Source: CAVQND01 sp049518415
GTDB taxonomy: Bacteria > Verrucomicrobiota > Verrucomicrobiia > Limisphaerales > UBA8199
Length of the DNA: 64,000 bases
Assembly (NCBI GenBank): GCA_049518415.1
Contig: JBEKRX010000005.1
Location: 1-64,000, forward strand
Direction of reading: 5' to 3'
Shown here: in pieces, positions 35,842 to 44,501 of the stretch
Layout: the number at the start of each line of letters is the position of its first letter
How positions within the stretch are numbered: position 1 is the first letter of the stretch
Position numbers and translations under genes: made by a program
Notes under the pieces: model-generated
Seen by the model: the letters and a program-made list of their open reading frames with translations, nothing else
What the model was told of the DNA's origin: nothing
The model's database searches: none

Positions 35842-36774
35842 TGGGCGGCCAGCGGCTTCTTTCAAATACTCGGCGCCGGCCTTCACCATGTCGGCCTCGG
35901 ACAATCCCGGCGCAATCAGCAGCCGCGCGCGGGCGCGGGCGGTTTCGCCCTCCTTGAGGTCACGGCCAAAGAGTGAGAGGTAGAGCGAGTCATGCGGGTC
36001 GCTCTGTTGGGGTGAGCAAATCGCGAAGCAATCGCTCGGCGGCGACATCAGCACCGCCGTCAATCCCGTGGCGGGGGCGCGGCGGGCCGCCAGCGGCCTG
36101 GCCAACCGCGGCATCCGCACCCAATCCACCGGGTTGGGCTCCAACTTCCATCGCCCATCGCCAAGGATCGCCGCCGCGGCGTCATCGCGCGGGAACGCCA
36201 GCCAGGCGCCATACCTCTGGTCCGCCGCCATGAACTGTCCGCTCGACTCCGCATCGCCCGTCCAGACCAGCGAGTTGGTGAAATCCGCCGTGAAGTAGGA
36301 CGCCAGGAAGGATTCGAACCTGAGCAGGTTCGTCTTGGCCAGCACGGTCGTTTCCAGGTCGAGGATGTTCGGCGCCGCCCAGCGGTAAAGGGCGCGTAAC
36401 TCGAACGGCCGGTCGGCGGTCACCGGCCAGCGCACCGCGATGCTGCCGTTCGGCCCCAGCTTCGCTTCGCTGGGCCAATCCCAGGCGGCGGTGCCGTAAC
36501 GTTTGCCCGCGCTGAACACCCGGTAATGGCTGAACAAACCCAGGCTGCTGTCCAGCCGCCTGCCTGTGGGCAGATGCACCACCGAAGAAAGCCCCCTGGA
36601 CCTCCCCTCCGCGCGCAACTTGCCCCGCAGCACGCCGGTGTCAAACGTGAACTCGTTCGATCCGGCTGGCGCGAAGGCCAGAGCTGGGTTGTCGCTTGGT
36701 TTCACTTCCGCCTGGGCCAGGGCCAGTCCGTGCGCGCAGGCGACCGTAAGCAGTCCTAAAACAAAGGTGTTCAT
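35839..36774 (-). CDS. Secreted protein of unknown function
   Basis: The 311-aa product starts at 36774 (MNTFVLGLLTVACAHGLALAQA), a signal peptide. The mature sequence (NPALAFAPAGSNEFTFDTGVLRGKLRAEGRSRGLSSVVHLPTGRRL...) suggests an extracellular beta-rich protein. It includes LGLFSHYRVFSAGKRYGTAAWDWPSEA and a segment RRAPATGLTAVLMSPPSDCFAICSPQQ. The general layout is like carbohydrate-related proteins that assess a sugar ring or its derivatives, but I cannot name a family. Its stop codon is supplied by the last three bases of a dispersed repeat (35717-35841). Confidence 0.65.
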   Translation of the reverse strand: MNTFVLGLLTVACAHGLALAQAEVKPSDNPALAFAPAGSNEFTFDTGVLRGKLRAEGRSRGLSSVVHLPTGRRLDSSLGLFSHYRVFSAGKRYGTAAWDWPSEAKLGPNGSIAVRWPVTADRPFELRALYRWAAPNILDLETTVLAKTNLLRFESFLASYFTADFTNSLVWTGDAESSGQFMAADQRYGAWLAFPRDDAAAAILGDGRWKLEPNPVDWVRMPRLARPLAARRAPATGLTAVLMSPPSDCFAICSPQQSDPHDSLYLSLFGRDLKEGETARARARLLIAPGLSEADMVKAGAEYLKEAAGRP

Positions 36775-36914
36775 GGCACACACTGGTCTCGAGCGCATAT
36801 TTCACTTCAGCCTTCGGAAATCGGGCACGCTGGCAGTTTGCATCGTGATGCCGTGGTATCACCCGCCATCTGCCGCGTCAACCGCCAAATCCGAAGTCCG
36901 AAAGGAAGGGGGCG

Positions 36915-36990
36915 CGTCCCGACACTGCCACCAATTCCACTCTACCCGCGTGCAGCGCCGCATCCTTCCGCCCTGCAGGGGTCGGCCGCA
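36915..36990 (+). repeat. Dispersed repeat family D, copy 2
   Basis: GACACTGCCACCAATTCCAC then GCATCCTTCCGCCCTGCAGG matches 109-170 closely. It is followed, after an inverted CACTGTCAGGACGCGCC piece, by the ATTGGCTGT array at 37064-37100. Confidence 0.7.
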
Positions 36991-37063
36991 CTGTCAGGAC
37001 GCGCCCACTTTGGCATTCGCCGGCCGAACGTTACAGCGCGCCTTGGGCGCAATGCCAAAGGCT

Positions 37064-37100
37064 CCATTGGCTGTATTGGCTGTATTGGCTGTATTGGGAA
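37064..37100 (+). repeat. Tandem ATTGGCTGT array
   Basis: Four consecutive units of ATTGGCTGT (the last ending ATTGGG), 9 bases each. It corresponds to the CATTGGC array at 371-412. Confidence 0.75.
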
Positions 37101-37154
37101 TTTTGGCGGTTTTTTTGTTCCTGCCGCCGCCCCGCCAGCGCGCCTCGCGGCCTC

Positions 37155-37200
37155 CCCGCCCCCCGCCCTCGACCCTCGACTCTCGACCCTCGCCCCTCGC
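37155..37200. repeat. CCCTCGAC tandem repeat at the 3' end of the exporter gene
   Basis: CCGCCCTCGACCCTCGACTC then TCGACCCTCGCCCCTCGCCT forms degenerate heptamer-type repeats ending four bases before the stop of the exporter gene. The complement occurs within aas at 17385-17455. Confidence 0.6.
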
Positions 37201-37203
37201 CTC

Positions 37204-38124
37204 CTACTCCCGCATGCTCAAGACGACCCCGCCACTGACCAGGAACGCCGCGGCGATCAATTCGAGGCCGGGCAGTTTCTTTAAGAAAACGCAGAGCAGG
37301 AAGGTGGACAAAACCGGGGTGGCGGCGGCGACCAGGCTCAGGGTCTGCACCTTCGCGCGCGGCAGGGCCATCTCCCACAACAGGTAGCCCGCCGCCAAAG
37401 GTCCCGCTCCATAAAGCAGCGTCAGGCACACGGCCCACGGCGCCACTTTCCCCGGGATACTGCCGGTCAACCCCGCGATCACGCAGGCAATCAATCCGAT
37501 CAACAGAAATCCCAGCGGGCTGGTCACATAATCCCTGGCCCAATCCCGCCACCGCGCCAGGGACGTTGAATAAATCCCCCAGGTCAAGGCCGCCACGAGC
37601 GCCAGCGCGTATGGCAGGAAACGCTGGCCGGCGGAAACCTCCACGCCGGCGCCGGCCGTAAGCACTTCCCGCATCTGCGCCAGGTTGGCCAATGCCAACC
37701 CCGCCAGGGCCAGCAGCATGGCCGCCACCAACCACCCTGTCAGCCGCACTCCCGGCACCCACCAGACGCTGAAAACAACCGTCAGAATCGGCCAGAGATA
37801 GTTGATCAGGTTGATTCCGAAAACCTGCCGGGCGCTCGAGGCGGCCAGCGCCCACGGCCACGCCAGCCCATACAGCACGAAGCAACACACCGGCACAGCC
37901 CAAAGCCGCCAGGGCAGCCAAACCGCGCTCCGCAATTCTCCGTGATACACCCGCCGCCAAACCAGTTGCAGCGTCCCCCCGGTCAAGGAGGCGACCGCTA
38001 CAAACCGCCAGGGCCCCAGCCCCCGCGCCCCCAGGAAGATCAGCGCGGAACTGCACGACCAGAATAAAACCGCTCCCGCTCCAAGCCCTAAGCCCAGCCG
38101 CGAGCCCGTCTGCGTTTTCTCCAT
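37204..38124 (-). CDS. EamA/DMT-family exporter, YddG-like
   Basis: A 306-aa membrane protein with ten predicted transmembrane segments in two EamA halves. It resembles the aromatic amino-acid exporter YddG in the stretch INLINYLWPILTVVFSV and later in ALVAALTWGIYSTSLARW and AAATPVLSTFLLCVFL. It would export small metabolites from the cytoplasm by exchange or proton coupling; the substrate is only a guess. The ATG at 38124 (MEKTQTGSRLGLG) gives the family length; codons upstream in frame are not supported. It stands alone, divergent from the HEAT-repeat gene, with repeats at its 3' end. Confidence 0.82.
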   Translation of the reverse strand: MEKTQTGSRLGLGLGAGAVLFWSCSSALIFLGARGLGPWRFVAVASLTGGTLQLVWRRVYHGELRSAVWLPWRLWAVPVCCFVLYGLAWPWALAASSARQVFGINLINYLWPILTVVFSVWWVPGVRLTGWLVAAMLLALAGLALANLAQMREVLTAGAGVEVSAGQRFLPYALALVAALTWGIYSTSLARWRDWARDYVTSPLGFLLIGLIACVIAGLTGSIPGKVAPWAVCLTLLYGAGPLAAGYLLWEMALPRAKVQTLSLVAAATPVLSTFLLCVFLKKLPGLELIAAAFLVSGGVVLSMRE

Positions 38125-38373
38125 ACCCTGGCGCTCAAAGTCCCCGCCCGCAGTTCTCCTGCCCGGTTCCGTTTTCGTGTCGGCAGCCATCAAAGTCTGA
38201 CAGCATGCCCAAGCGCGGCCCCCGCTCAAAGCCCAAAGACTGCCGTAGCGGCGCTCTCGCCAGCGCCACCGTGAGCCAACTCCGCTTGGGATGTCCAAAC
38301 CAGGGAATGCTCGCGCGCGGCAACCAGCAACAATCGCCTTTTGGTTTGGCGGTGAACCGGTGACAATCTGCGC

Positions 38374-39480
38374 ATGGCAAACAGACGGCGCATCCTCTTG
38401 GTTGTCGTGGTGCTGGCCTTCCTGGGCGGGTTTGCCTGGCTGGTGCTGCGGCCGCACGAACCGGTTTTTGAAGGCAAACCGCTGAGTCTGGTGCTGGATG
38501 AGGGCTATTATGTATATGGTTCCCGGGCTTCCCGCTATTGGAATGCTTATGACTCTGAGGCTTCCCGGATGAAGGCTGAGCGCGCGCTCCGCGCCCTGGG
38601 AACCAACGCCCTGCCTATGCTGGTGAACCTGGCCGGCACCCGGCTTACGACCTTCAGGATGATCGTCGGCTCAATGGCCCGCGATTCTTCCCTGGACTTC
38701 CTGCACCTGCCGCCACAACGGGCCAAACACGAGATTGCCGCCTGGGGCTTCCAGCGGCTCGGACCGGAGGGGCGGCCCGCGGTGCCGGCGCTGATTCAAT
38801 TGCTCTACGACCGCGACCCCGGGGTGCAGGGCGCCGCGGCTGACTGCCTGGCCGGCATCGGTCCCGCCGCCCAGGAGGCCGTGCCGGCGCTGGCCCGGTT
38901 GCTCAAGGCGCACAAAGGAGCCGCTCAGAGGCCGAACGATCAGGTGCTGGCCTCGGCGGTGCGCGCCCTGGGGGAAATCGGTCCGGCGGCCAGCGCCGCC
39001 ATCCCTTATCTTGCCGACATCACCAACGAGGCGGCCCTGCTGGCCTTGATCAAGGTCCGCCAGGACTCCTTCCAGCCCTTCTTCGAGCGGCTGAAAGACA
39101 CCTCCGATGCGACAAAATGGTGCCGCACCGCCGACGAGGTTAGCAGCCTGGGCACCAATGCCGACCCGGCGATTCCGCTGCTGGTGGCTGCGTTCGATCA
39201 CACCAACAACCGCATTCATAACATGGCCTTTTTCGTCGTAGGCCGACTCCATCGGCGGCCCGAGGTCTGCCTCCCGGCGCTCGTCTCGCTGCTCAATTCC
39301 ACCAACAACCGCCTCCGCGGGGACGCGCTCAATGCGCTGGCCAGCTTCGGCCCGGCGGCCAAGCCGGTGGCGCCCGAAATCGCCCGCTGCCTGAACGACC
39401 CAGAGGCCTCGGTGCGAGGCTCGGCCACTAATGCCTTGCGGGCGATTGACCCCAACGCTGCCGGGGCCAGCGTGAAATGA
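38374..39480 (+). CDS. Membrane-anchored HEAT-repeat protein
   Basis: The 368-aa protein has an N-terminal signal-anchor (RRILLVVVVLAFLGGFAWLVL) and then HEAT-like helical repeats. Clear ones are QRLGPEGRPAVPALIQLLYDRDPGVQGAAADCLAGIG (about 127-163), QEAVPALARLL..ASAVRALGEIG and CLPALVSLLNSTNNRLRGDALNALASFG. The scaffold would face the periplasm and bind partner proteins. The next gene, an ABC-2-like permease, starts within a few bases of its stop, so they are likely cotranscribed. Confidence 0.82.
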   Translation: MANRRRILLVVVVLAFLGGFAWLVLRPHEPVFEGKPLSLVLDEGYYVYGSRASRYWNAYDSEASRMKAERALRALGTNALPMLVNLAGTRLTTFRMIVGSMARDSSLDFLHLPPQRAKHEIAAWGFQRLGPEGRPAVPALIQLLYDRDPGVQGAAADCLAGIGPAAQEAVPALARLLKAHKGAAQRPNDQVLASAVRALGEIGPAASAAIPYLADITNEAALLALIKVRQDSFQPFFERLKDTSDATKWCRTADEVSSLGTNADPAIPLLVAAFDHTNNRIHNMAFFVVGRLHRRPEVCLPALVSLLNSTNNRLRGDALNALASFGPAAKPVAPEIARCLNDPEASVRGSATNALRAIDPNAAGASVK

Positions 39481-39487
39481 TTTGGCC

Positions 39488-41185
39488 GTGACCTTTTTGC
39501 CCATCGTTGACCGGGAATTGCGCGTCGCCGCGCGGCGGTGGGTCACTTACTGGGGGCGCGCCCTGTTCGCCCTGTTCGCCATCATCATTGGCCTGTTCGT
39601 TTACCTGGCCAACTACCGGGTGGGTTCGCTCACTTTCAGCCAGAACCTCTTCTACGGCCTTCTCTGGCTGGCGATCCTGTACTGCCTGTTCTCCGGCGTC
39701 GGTTTCACCGCCGATTGTTTGAGCGAAGAGAAGCGGGAGGGGACGCTGGGCCTGCTGTTTCTAACCGACCTCAAGGGGCATGATGTCATCTTGGGCAAGC
39801 TGGCGGCCACGTCGGTGGGCGGCTTTTATGCGCTCCTGGCCATCTTTCCCATCCTGGCCGTGCCGCTCCTGCTGGGCGGCATTACCCCCGGCGAATTCTG
39901 GCGCGAGGTTCTGGTGCTCGCCGACACCGCCCTCTTCTCGCTGGCCGCCGGCATTTTTATTTCCGCCCTCAGCCGCCGCCGCCGCAAGGCCAGGGCCGGC
40001 GCCTTCTTCCTGCTGCTCCTGTTCGCCGTCGCTTTTCCCGTGGGCGCCGGCATCATCTTGTCCCTCGCCCCTTCTCATCGCAGTTCCCTGGCCGGGTATC
40101 TGCTCCTGCCCTCCCCGTGGTATGCCCTGGTCAGGGGGGCCGACGCCCCTTACCGAGCCGGCCAGTGGCATTTCTGGTGGTCGGTCGGGGTGATTCACGG
40201 CTTGACCTGGCTGTTCCTCTGGCTGGCCGCGCGGGTCGTCCCTCATTCCTGGCAGGACCGGCCGGCCGAAGCCTGGGGACTGCGCTGGCGCGAGCGCTGG
40301 CGCAACTGGGTTTACGGCAATGCCGCCCAACGCAAGTCGTTTCGCACACGGCTGCTCCAGACCAATCCCATTTGCTGGCTGGCGGGGCGGGCCCGGCTCA
40401 AGCCGGCCCTGGTCTGGACCGCCCTCGGCGCCGTGGCGGTGTTTTGGGCCTGGGGTTGCGCCCGCGCCGGCAGCGAATGGTTCAACGAGGGCATCTATTT
40501 CCCCACCGCCATCCTCCTGAACTCGATGCTTAAACTCTGGGTCGCTTCGGAAGCGGGCCGGCAGTTTGCCGATGACCGGCAATCGGGCGCGCTGGAATTG
40601 GTGGTTTCGACCCCGCTGCGCGTGAAAGAGATCCTGCGCGGGCAACGGCTGGCGTTGCGGCGGCAATTCCTGGGACCGCTGCTGGCGGTCATTGCCGTGG
40701 AGCTGATCTTCCTGGCCGCCTCGCTCCGGCGGCAATCGTTTCACGAGCAGCCGCTCAACCCCGTCTTGTGGCTGGCCGGCATCACCATGCTTGTCGCCGA
40801 CCTCCTGGCCCTGAGCTGGGTGGGGATGTGGGAAGCCATGACCGCCAAAAAACCCAACCACGTCACCGGCAAGACGGTCGTCCGCATCCTGCTCGCGCCG
40901 TGGGCCCTGTACATCGCCCTCGCCATCCTGGCCGCCCTGCTGCTCGAGGGCGACCCGTCGCCCCTGCTGCCCGGCTGGGCGCCCGACTGGGTGTTTTTTG
41001 TCGGCCTATGGTTTGTGCTGGGCCTGGTGACCGACCTCTGTTACACCCTGGGCGCGGCCTGGCATTTGCGCCGCAGCTTCCGCACCCTCGCCTTCCAGCG
41101 CTTCGCCCCCGCCCCCTCGCCCCTGGCGCGCCTGTTCAAGGCCCGACGTTCAAAGCCCAAGCTCCAAGCCGTGCGTGTGCCGTAG
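39488..41185 (+). CDS. ABC-2-type permease-like membrane protein with internal duplication
   Basis: A polytopic protein of about 565 aa with around a dozen hydrophobic segments. Two regions repeat the pattern typical of ABC-2 permeases of the gliding/Cu-processing kind. One is SEEKREGTLGLLFLTDLKGHDVILGKLAA (about 80-108), the other ADDRQSGALELVVSTPLRVKEILRGQRLA (about 360-388). Both have the D/E-[RK]-x-x-G-[TA]-L-x-L loop before a helix. The protein thus looks like two permease halves fused. No ABC ATPase gene is adjacent in the window. The GTG at 39488 is taken as start; a TTG two codons earlier is also possible. It follows the HEAT-repeat gene by seven bases. Confidence 0.76.
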   Translation: MTFLPIVDRELRVAARRWVTYWGRALFALFAIIIGLFVYLANYRVGSLTFSQNLFYGLLWLAILYCLFSGVGFTADCLSEEKREGTLGLLFLTDLKGHDVILGKLAATSVGGFYALLAIFPILAVPLLLGGITPGEFWREVLVLADTALFSLAAGIFISALSRRRRKARAGAFFLLLLFAVAFPVGAGIILSLAPSHRSSLAGYLLLPSPWYALVRGADAPYRAGQWHFWWSVGVIHGLTWLFLWLAARVVPHSWQDRPAEAWGLRWRERWRNWVYGNAAQRKSFRTRLLQTNPICWLAGRARLKPALVWTALGAVAVFWAWGCARAGSEWFNEGIYFPTAILLNSMLKLWVASEAGRQFADDRQSGALELVVSTPLRVKEILRGQRLALRRQFLGPLLAVIAVELIFLAASLRRQSFHEQPLNPVLWLAGITMLVADLLALSWVGMWEAMTAKKPNHVTGKTVVRILLAPWALYIALAILAALLLEGDPSPLLPGWAPDWVFFVGLWFVLGLVTDLCYTLGAAWHLRRSFRTLAFQRFAPAPSPLARLFKARRSKPKLQAVRVP

Positions 41186-41315
41186 GGCAAGGTTACTACG
41201 TTGCAACGTTGCAGCGTGGCAGCGTCAAACGGGCAAGTATGAGCAAAAGTTGAACGCTTGGGCATCCATTGGCCCCGGGCGGCGTGCGCTCCCCAAGCCA
41301 ATGAATCGCCACGGG

Positions 41316-41490
41316 TCATGGCAGCGCCTGCGCCACGGCCGGCGGGAAAAGCTCGGCCACGTCGCCTTCCAGCTTGAAATCCCAATGTGCGCCGCCATCC
41401 TTTCTGAGTCTATCGAATTCCCCGCCCGAAAAGCTGCCATCTCGATTCAGGTCAAACGCTCGGCGCTTGCCTGTTTTTTCCTTTGTTCCG
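41316..41490 (-). pseudogene. EF-hand-like coding remnant
   Basis: On the minus strand, residues RRAFDLNRDGSFSGGEFDRL form a good EF-hand calcium loop (D-x-N-x-D-G-x-F-x-x-x-E). They are followed by RKDGGAHWDFKLEGDVAELF and a stop at 41316. No in-frame start codon lies between this and the opposite-strand gene at 41517, so it looks like the 3' end of a lost gene. The remaining bases 41186-41315 contain a short GTTGCAACGTTGCAGCGTGG direct repeat and nothing else. Confidence 0.4.
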
Positions 41491-41516
41491 GCCGGTTTGA
41501 CCCTTAAGGTAGGACC

Positions 41517-42944
41517 ATGCCATGTCCGGTCGTGAGTATTGCGCAGATGCGAGACTGGGAACAGGCCACCTGGGCCGCCGGTCAGACGGAGGCAGAGGTC
41601 ATTCGCCGGGTGGGACGGTGCGTCGCCCAGGTGGCGCAGCGGCTGACACGGCCCAAGGATTTGATCCTGCTCTTGGCCGGCAAAGGCCATAACGGCGAAG
41701 ACGCCCGCTGTGCGCGCGAGCACCTGGCCGACCGCCGGGTGGAGACGCTGGACGTCACGGACCCTGCCACGGACCTGTCCCGACTGGAGGCCCTGGTTTC
41801 GCTTGGGCCGGCGCTGATTATCGATGGGCTGTTCGGCATCGGCCTCGACCGGCCGCTCGGCCCGGAGTGGGTGCGGTTGCTGGCGCGGGTCAACGAAGCC
41901 GGGGCCGCGGTGCTGGCGGTGGATGTGCCCTCTGGTTTGCAGGCCGATACGGGCGAACCCCAGGGCGCGGCCATCCGGGCCACGGTCACCCTTTCCGTGG
42001 GCGCGCCCAAACTTGGGCTGCTCAAGGAAGCCGCCTGGCCGTACGTGGGGCGGCTCGAGGTCGCCACTGATGTCGGGCTGGTCCCCTGCCCGCTGGCCAG
42101 CGAGGTGTGGTGGACTTTGCCGGAGGATTTCCTCGGCTACCCGCCCCGGCGCCCGGCGGCGACGCACAAAGGCACTTACGGCCACCTGGCGATCCTGGCG
42201 GGCAGCCTCGGCTACCACGGCGCGGCGGTGCTGGCGGCGCGCGCCGCCCAGCGCGCTCAGCCGGGCCTGATTACCCTCCACACCCTGGAGGCGATTTACC
42301 ACGCTTGCGCCGCCCAACTCCAAGCGGTCATGGTCTCGCCGTGGCAGCCCGCGACCAAATTGCCAACCTCCCACACGGCGGCCTTGCTCGGTCCCGGCCT
42401 GGCCGCCGCCGGGATGCCCGACCAGATGAAACTGCTGGCGCGCAATTTCTGGCGGGATTCCGCGGTGCCGCTGGTGGTCGATGCCAGCGCCCTGGACTGG
42501 CTGCCGCTGGAATCGGTGGAGCGCAACGCCGTGCGCATCGTGACCCCACACCCCGGCGAAGCGGCCCGGCTGTTGCGCTGCTCGCCCCAGCAAGTCCAGG
42601 CCAACCGCCTCAACGCGGTGCGCCAGATTTCAAAACGATTCGGAAACACCTGGGTCATCTTGAAGGGCTACCAGACACTCATCGGCCGCAGCACCGGCGA
42701 GGTCTTTGTCAACCCCTCGGGCAACCCGCACCTGGCCCAGGGCGGCAGCGGCGACGTGCTCGCCGGCTACCTGGCCGGACTGCTGGCCCAGCCGGCCCTG
42801 CGAACCGACGTGCTCAAGATACTCCGTTACGCGGTCTGGCAGCACGGCGCCACGGCCGACTGCCTTCAAGCCACCCGCCCAAACTGGGTGGTCGAGGACT
42901 TGCTCCAGGAACTGGGCAATCAGACCGCCCACACCCAGGGATAG
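41517..42944 (+). CDS. nnr: Bifunctional NAD(P)HX epimerase/dehydratase
   Basis: The 475-aa fusion repairs hydrated NAD(P)H. The N-terminal YjeF/NnrE epimerase domain (about 1-210) has LLLAGKGHNGEDARCA and VLAVDVPSGLQADTG. The C-terminal NnrD dehydratase domain, ribokinase-like, has KGTYGHLAILAGSLGYHGAAVLAARAA, TPHPGEAARLL, VILKGYQTLIG and NPSGNPHLAQGGSGDVLAGY, which holds the ATP/ADP and substrate site. The epimerase half is a little short, and its N-terminal helix is direct (VVSIAQMRDWEQAT). It is a cytoplasmic house-cleaning enzyme. Confidence 0.93.
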   Translation: MPCPVVSIAQMRDWEQATWAAGQTEAEVIRRVGRCVAQVAQRLTRPKDLILLLAGKGHNGEDARCAREHLADRRVETLDVTDPATDLSRLEALVSLGPALIIDGLFGIGLDRPLGPEWVRLLARVNEAGAAVLAVDVPSGLQADTGEPQGAAIRATVTLSVGAPKLGLLKEAAWPYVGRLEVATDVGLVPCPLASEVWWTLPEDFLGYPPRRPAATHKGTYGHLAILAGSLGYHGAAVLAARAAQRAQPGLITLHTLEAIYHACAAQLQAVMVSPWQPATKLPTSHTAALLGPGLAAAGMPDQMKLLARNFWRDSAVPLVVDASALDWLPLESVERNAVRIVTPHPGEAARLLRCSPQQVQANRLNAVRQISKRFGNTWVILKGYQTLIGRSTGEVFVNPSGNPHLAQGGSGDVLAGYLAGLLAQPALRTDVLKILRYAVWQHGATADCLQATRPNWVVEDLLQELGNQTAHTQG

Positions 42945-42990
42945 GAGATTTTTTCTTTCTTTGCGTGGGGCAATTTGGTATCGAGAGGTC

Positions 42991-43977
42991 ATGGTGCGCA
43001 GGTTCTGTTTCATCATCGGCTTAGTGGTCTGCGGGTTGCTGGCTGGAATAGCTCGCGCGGAAACATACAAGCTGGCCAACGGCCGGGAACTGGTCGGCGA
43101 GGTCCTGCCGACCTCTGCCAATGACCAGGGCGTCCAGGTCAAGGTCGGCGAAGGCAAGTATGAGCAGGTCTCCTGGGAGAGCTTCTCGCAGGACGACCTG
43201 AAGCGGTTCGCCGGCAACCCGAGGCTCGAGGCCTTCGTGGAGCCCTTTATCGAGGTCACCGCCCAGGAAAAGCTCAAGAAGACCGAGGTCAACATCAAGC
43301 AACCGCCCCGGCTGCAGCAGCCCGCCCGGCTTTCCTTGCTGGGGGCTATGTGCTCCTCCGGCCTGGGATTGTTGATCCTGCTGGCGCTTTACGCGGCCAA
43401 TGTTTACGCGGCCTATGAGGTGGCGCTCTTCCGCGCCCAACCCGTGGCCCTGGTTTGCGGCGTCGCCGCCGTCCTGCCGCTGGCGGGCCCCATCATCTTC
43501 TTGTCGCTGCCTACCCGCTTAGGACCCGCCGCCGAGGCCGTGGCCGGCGCGCCCGAGGGGGCCCCGGCAGAGGTGGCCCTCGCGGCGGCGGCGGCCGCGG
43601 CGGCGGACGACGCGATCAACCCGATGCGGGCCGATGGCGCGGCGCATCCGACCGCGTTGAGGTTGGCGCATCTGGAAACCGACCAACCTGCGTCGCTGCC
43701 GCCAACCACGACCTTCCAGCGCGGCCAATACACCTTCAATCGCCGCTTTTTCGAGACCAAGTTCGTCGGCTTCTTCCCCGTGGTCCGCCGCGATGCGGAG
43801 AAGGATATGGTCTTGGTCATTAAGTCCGCGCGCGGCGAATACGTGGGCCAGCGCATCAGCCGCATTGCCGCCAACGACCTCCACCTGCTAGTCCAGCGTG
43901 GCCCCGCCTCCGAGGAGGTCATGATTCCTTTCCAGGAAATCCAGCAGATCCAACTGCGACACAAGGACGCAAAGTAG
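42991..43977 (+). CDS. Exported membrane protein of unknown function
   Basis: The 328-aa product starts at 42991 with a signal peptide (RRFCFIIGLVVCGLLAGIARA). A short domain ETYKLANGRELVGEVLPTSANDQGVQVKVGEGKYEQVSWESFSQDDL resembles the small SH3-like units found in exported proteins of this phylum. Two transmembrane segments follow (SGLGLLILLALYAANVYAAY and PVALVCGVAAVLPLAGPIIFL), then an Ala-rich linker with nine consecutive Ala residues, and a C-terminal soluble domain (FFETKFVGFFPVVRRDAEKDMVLVIKSARGEYVGQRISRI). Function unknown. It is 46 bases behind nnr and 41 bases ahead of the zinc-ribbon gene. Confidence 0.72.
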   Translation: MVRRFCFIIGLVVCGLLAGIARAETYKLANGRELVGEVLPTSANDQGVQVKVGEGKYEQVSWESFSQDDLKRFAGNPRLEAFVEPFIEVTAQEKLKKTEVNIKQPPRLQQPARLSLLGAMCSSGLGLLILLALYAANVYAAYEVALFRAQPVALVCGVAAVLPLAGPIIFLSLPTRLGPAAEAVAGAPEGAPAEVALAAAAAAAADDAINPMRADGAAHPTALRLAHLETDQPASLPPTTTFQRGQYTFNRRFFETKFVGFFPVVRRDAEKDMVLVIKSARGEYVGQRISRIAANDLHLLVQRGPASEEVMIPFQEIQQIQLRHKDAK

Positions 43978-44018
43978 CCGGATTGATTTTCGGAGGCCGA
44001 TCGTCGAGATTTATCGGG

Positions 44019-44252
44019 ATGTCGCAGCAATTCGGCAATTTTACCGCCAGCGAGCTTTATTGTCCCAACTGCCGGGCGGCTCAACCGGTGCGCGAGCGAT
44101 TGCTGCTCGTGCTGCCCAACGGTGAACTGCATGAATTGCTATGCTCGGGCTGCGGGGCTTCCCTGGGCAAGCGCACCGTGACCGGTCCGGCAGTCGCCGC
44201 CGCGGCTCCCACGCCCGCCCGCCCCGCCCGGCCGCGCCGGCGGTTACGGTAA
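44019..44252 (+). CDS. Small zinc-ribbon protein
   Basis: The 77-aa protein has two CxxC knuckles (YCPNC and LCSGC) 32 residues apart, a plausible four-Cys zinc site, followed by a basic Pro/Ala/Arg tail (PTPARPARPRRRLR). The start at 44019 (MSQQFGNFTASELYCPNC) is preferred over an ATG twelve codons upstream. Function unknown; nucleic-acid or protein binding is possible. Its TAA stop is the left edge of a palindromic element (44250-44271). Confidence 0.6.
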   Translation: MSQQFGNFTASELYCPNCRAAQPVRERLLLVLPNGELHELLCSGCGASLGKRTVTGPAVAAAAPTPARPARPRRRLR

Positions 44253-44271
44253 TTCCAACGCGAATTGGAAT
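44250..44271. repeat. Stop-overlapping palindrome family E, copy 1
   Basis: TAATTCCAACGCGAATTGGA then AT: arms ATTCCAA and TTGGAAT around CGCGAA. Its first three bases are the TAA stop of the zinc-ribbon gene. Related elements overlap stops at 55136-55153 and 57889-57910. No gene is visible between here and fmt (44502). Confidence 0.7.
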
Positions 44272-44501
44272 AAGCTCACACCCGGCTCGAAAGGCTGAGG
44301 CCGCGCGCCTCTTGCTCCGGCCCTGGCCTGGCAGCGAGGCCGGCCTCCGGCTGGCCTGAGTGCCGCCGACGCTCCGGGTTGGCCCAACGCAGTGCGGCAG
44401 GGTGGAGCCCGCAAACCGGCGGCCTGCCGCGACGGACGCAAGCTGGAACCTGGCCCCACTACGCGGGGCAGGAATCGAAAAGACAAACTCCGAACCTCGA
44501 G

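Noticed and set aside
41186..41315. Small RNA gene
   Set aside because: Only a short GTTGCAACGTTGCAGCGTGG direct repeat; no promoter or terminator pair.
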